A stretch of 64,000 nucleotides of DNA, taken from the IMG/VR virus record IMGVR_UViG_3300044730_001993, positions 23,861 to 87,860 of that record; one strand, written 5' to 3'. Under the pieces are notes generated by a model. It saw only the letters and a list, made by a program, of their open reading frames with translations, made no database searches and was not told the DNA's origin. Shown piece by piece: positions 63,769 through 64,000 of this stretch. The position numbers were made by a program, and so were the translations under genes. Within the stretch, counting starts at the first letter, position 1, and each line of letters starts with the position of its first letter. The DNA comes from a virus.

Positions 63769-64000
63769 TGGCGTTACCGCCTCAGTTGGGGCCTTGCGGC
63801 CTTGTCGTGACGACCGCGGAGTGGCTCCCCCGCGGTGCTCCCCTCGTGAATGTCGATCGTCGCCCATGTGCGCACCCGTTTCTGTCTGACCCGACGTGAC
63901 TACTGCACGCACTGCAAGTGGGTACGGACTGAGGAAGCATCCGTACGTTGCCCGAGGCAAGCGTTCCGATCGACGTAGCGAGGCTCGAACGGGTTGCCAA
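63769..64000 (-). ncRNA. Omega-RNA region of IscB copy 2 (partial)
   Basis: Nearly identical to 51227-51460 except for the hairpin block at 63813-63836 (ACCGCGG/CCGCGGT), whose sequence differs while pairing is kept. The 5' guide end lies outside the window. Confidence 0.75.

Larger units (their letters stand above)
62354..64000 (-). mobile_element. IscB (OMEGA) element, copy 2 (runs off the window)
   Basis: The right end near 62354 is defined by homology to copy 1. The left end lies beyond 64000. A hairpin GCCAT/ATGGC (62376-62387) replaces the different hairpin of copy 1 at the same place. No transposase gene is visible. Confidence 0.6.

Noticed and set aside
63769-63960. N-terminal extension of IscB copy 2 by 64 codons
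   Set aside because: This stretch is the conserved upstream RNA region; copy 1 starts at the equivalent ATG and has stops or no homology upstream.
49812-64000. A TnpA (Y1) transposase accompanying the IscB copies
   Set aside because: No frame with a HUH motif and catalytic Tyr was found near either copy; the elements appear to lack their own transposase.
1-64000. tRNA genes or rRNA genes
   Set aside because: I saw no convincing cloverleaf with T-arm and acceptor pairing while reading both strands; without a covariance search a degenerate tRNA cannot be fully excluded.

Overview
This window looks like part of a very large, GC-rich bacteriophage, prophage or phage-plasmid. Three things support this. 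Coding is dense, with short, mostly unrecognised genes that overlap at start/stop codons. There is a block of virion-appendage and lysis genes (about 10.9-24.8 kb). Host housekeeping genes, rRNA and recognisable tRNA genes are absent. No terminase, portal or major capsid gene is in view, so the exact replicon type is not proven. The host is probably a high-GC bacterium; the sequence does not say which.

Layout. 0-7.4 kb: a short convergent set, then a rightward operon of about ten overlapping small genes ending at a strong hairpin terminator. 7.4-10.7 kb: a leftward coiled-coil protein, an ECF sigma factor joined in frame to a ParB-like protein, and a divergent ribbon-helix-helix regulator. 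10.7-24.8 kb: leftward structural and lysis region with a 504-aa appendage protein, a D,D-peptidase-like endolysin, small membrane proteins, two tail-fibre-like proteins sharing an N-terminus and a ~45-residue repeat, and, unusually, PAS and response-regulator domains. 24.9-49.8 kb: mostly leftward accessory genes, including a divergent protein kinase, ADP-ribosyltransferase-like proteins, a GNAT acetyltransferase, a metallophosphoesterase, a UvrD-family helicase, a degenerate ABC/RecF-like ATPase, a PP2C phosphatase, a Nudix hydrolase and a transglycosylase-like protein. 49.8-64 kb: two IscB (OMEGA) nuclease elements with conserved upstream omega-RNA regions bracket more small genes and a cysteine desulfurase.

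Four signals cut across gene boundaries. (1) More than twenty otherwise unrelated proteins carry a short basic tail built around Asn-Pro or Asn-Gly, usually with the Asn at residue 10-15, or as Asn-Gly-Arg-Arg near the C-terminus or at domain junctions. (2) One promoter class is sigma70-like (-35 near TTGACG, -10 TAnnnT) and lies only 6-8 nt before the start codon, implying leaderless mRNAs. It serves virion genes and most of the tagged proteins. (3) A second, three-box promoter (AATCG, N9, CGTAAAG or CGTAAG, N17, CGTAGAAGG, 3-7 nt, start codon) recurs at about a dozen genes, almost all encoding untagged proteins. (4) One sigma70-like promoter has a run of ten identical bases inside its 17-nt spacer, a phase-variation design.

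Working model (inference): two sigma programmes control two gene sets. The tagged set is co-expressed with virion proteins and may be packaged, processed or targeted through its tag. Tail-fibre repeat recombination, the homopolymeric promoter and IscB insertion all point to rapid diversification. IscB copy 1 sits exactly where an ADP-ribosylglycohydrolase gene is cut short.
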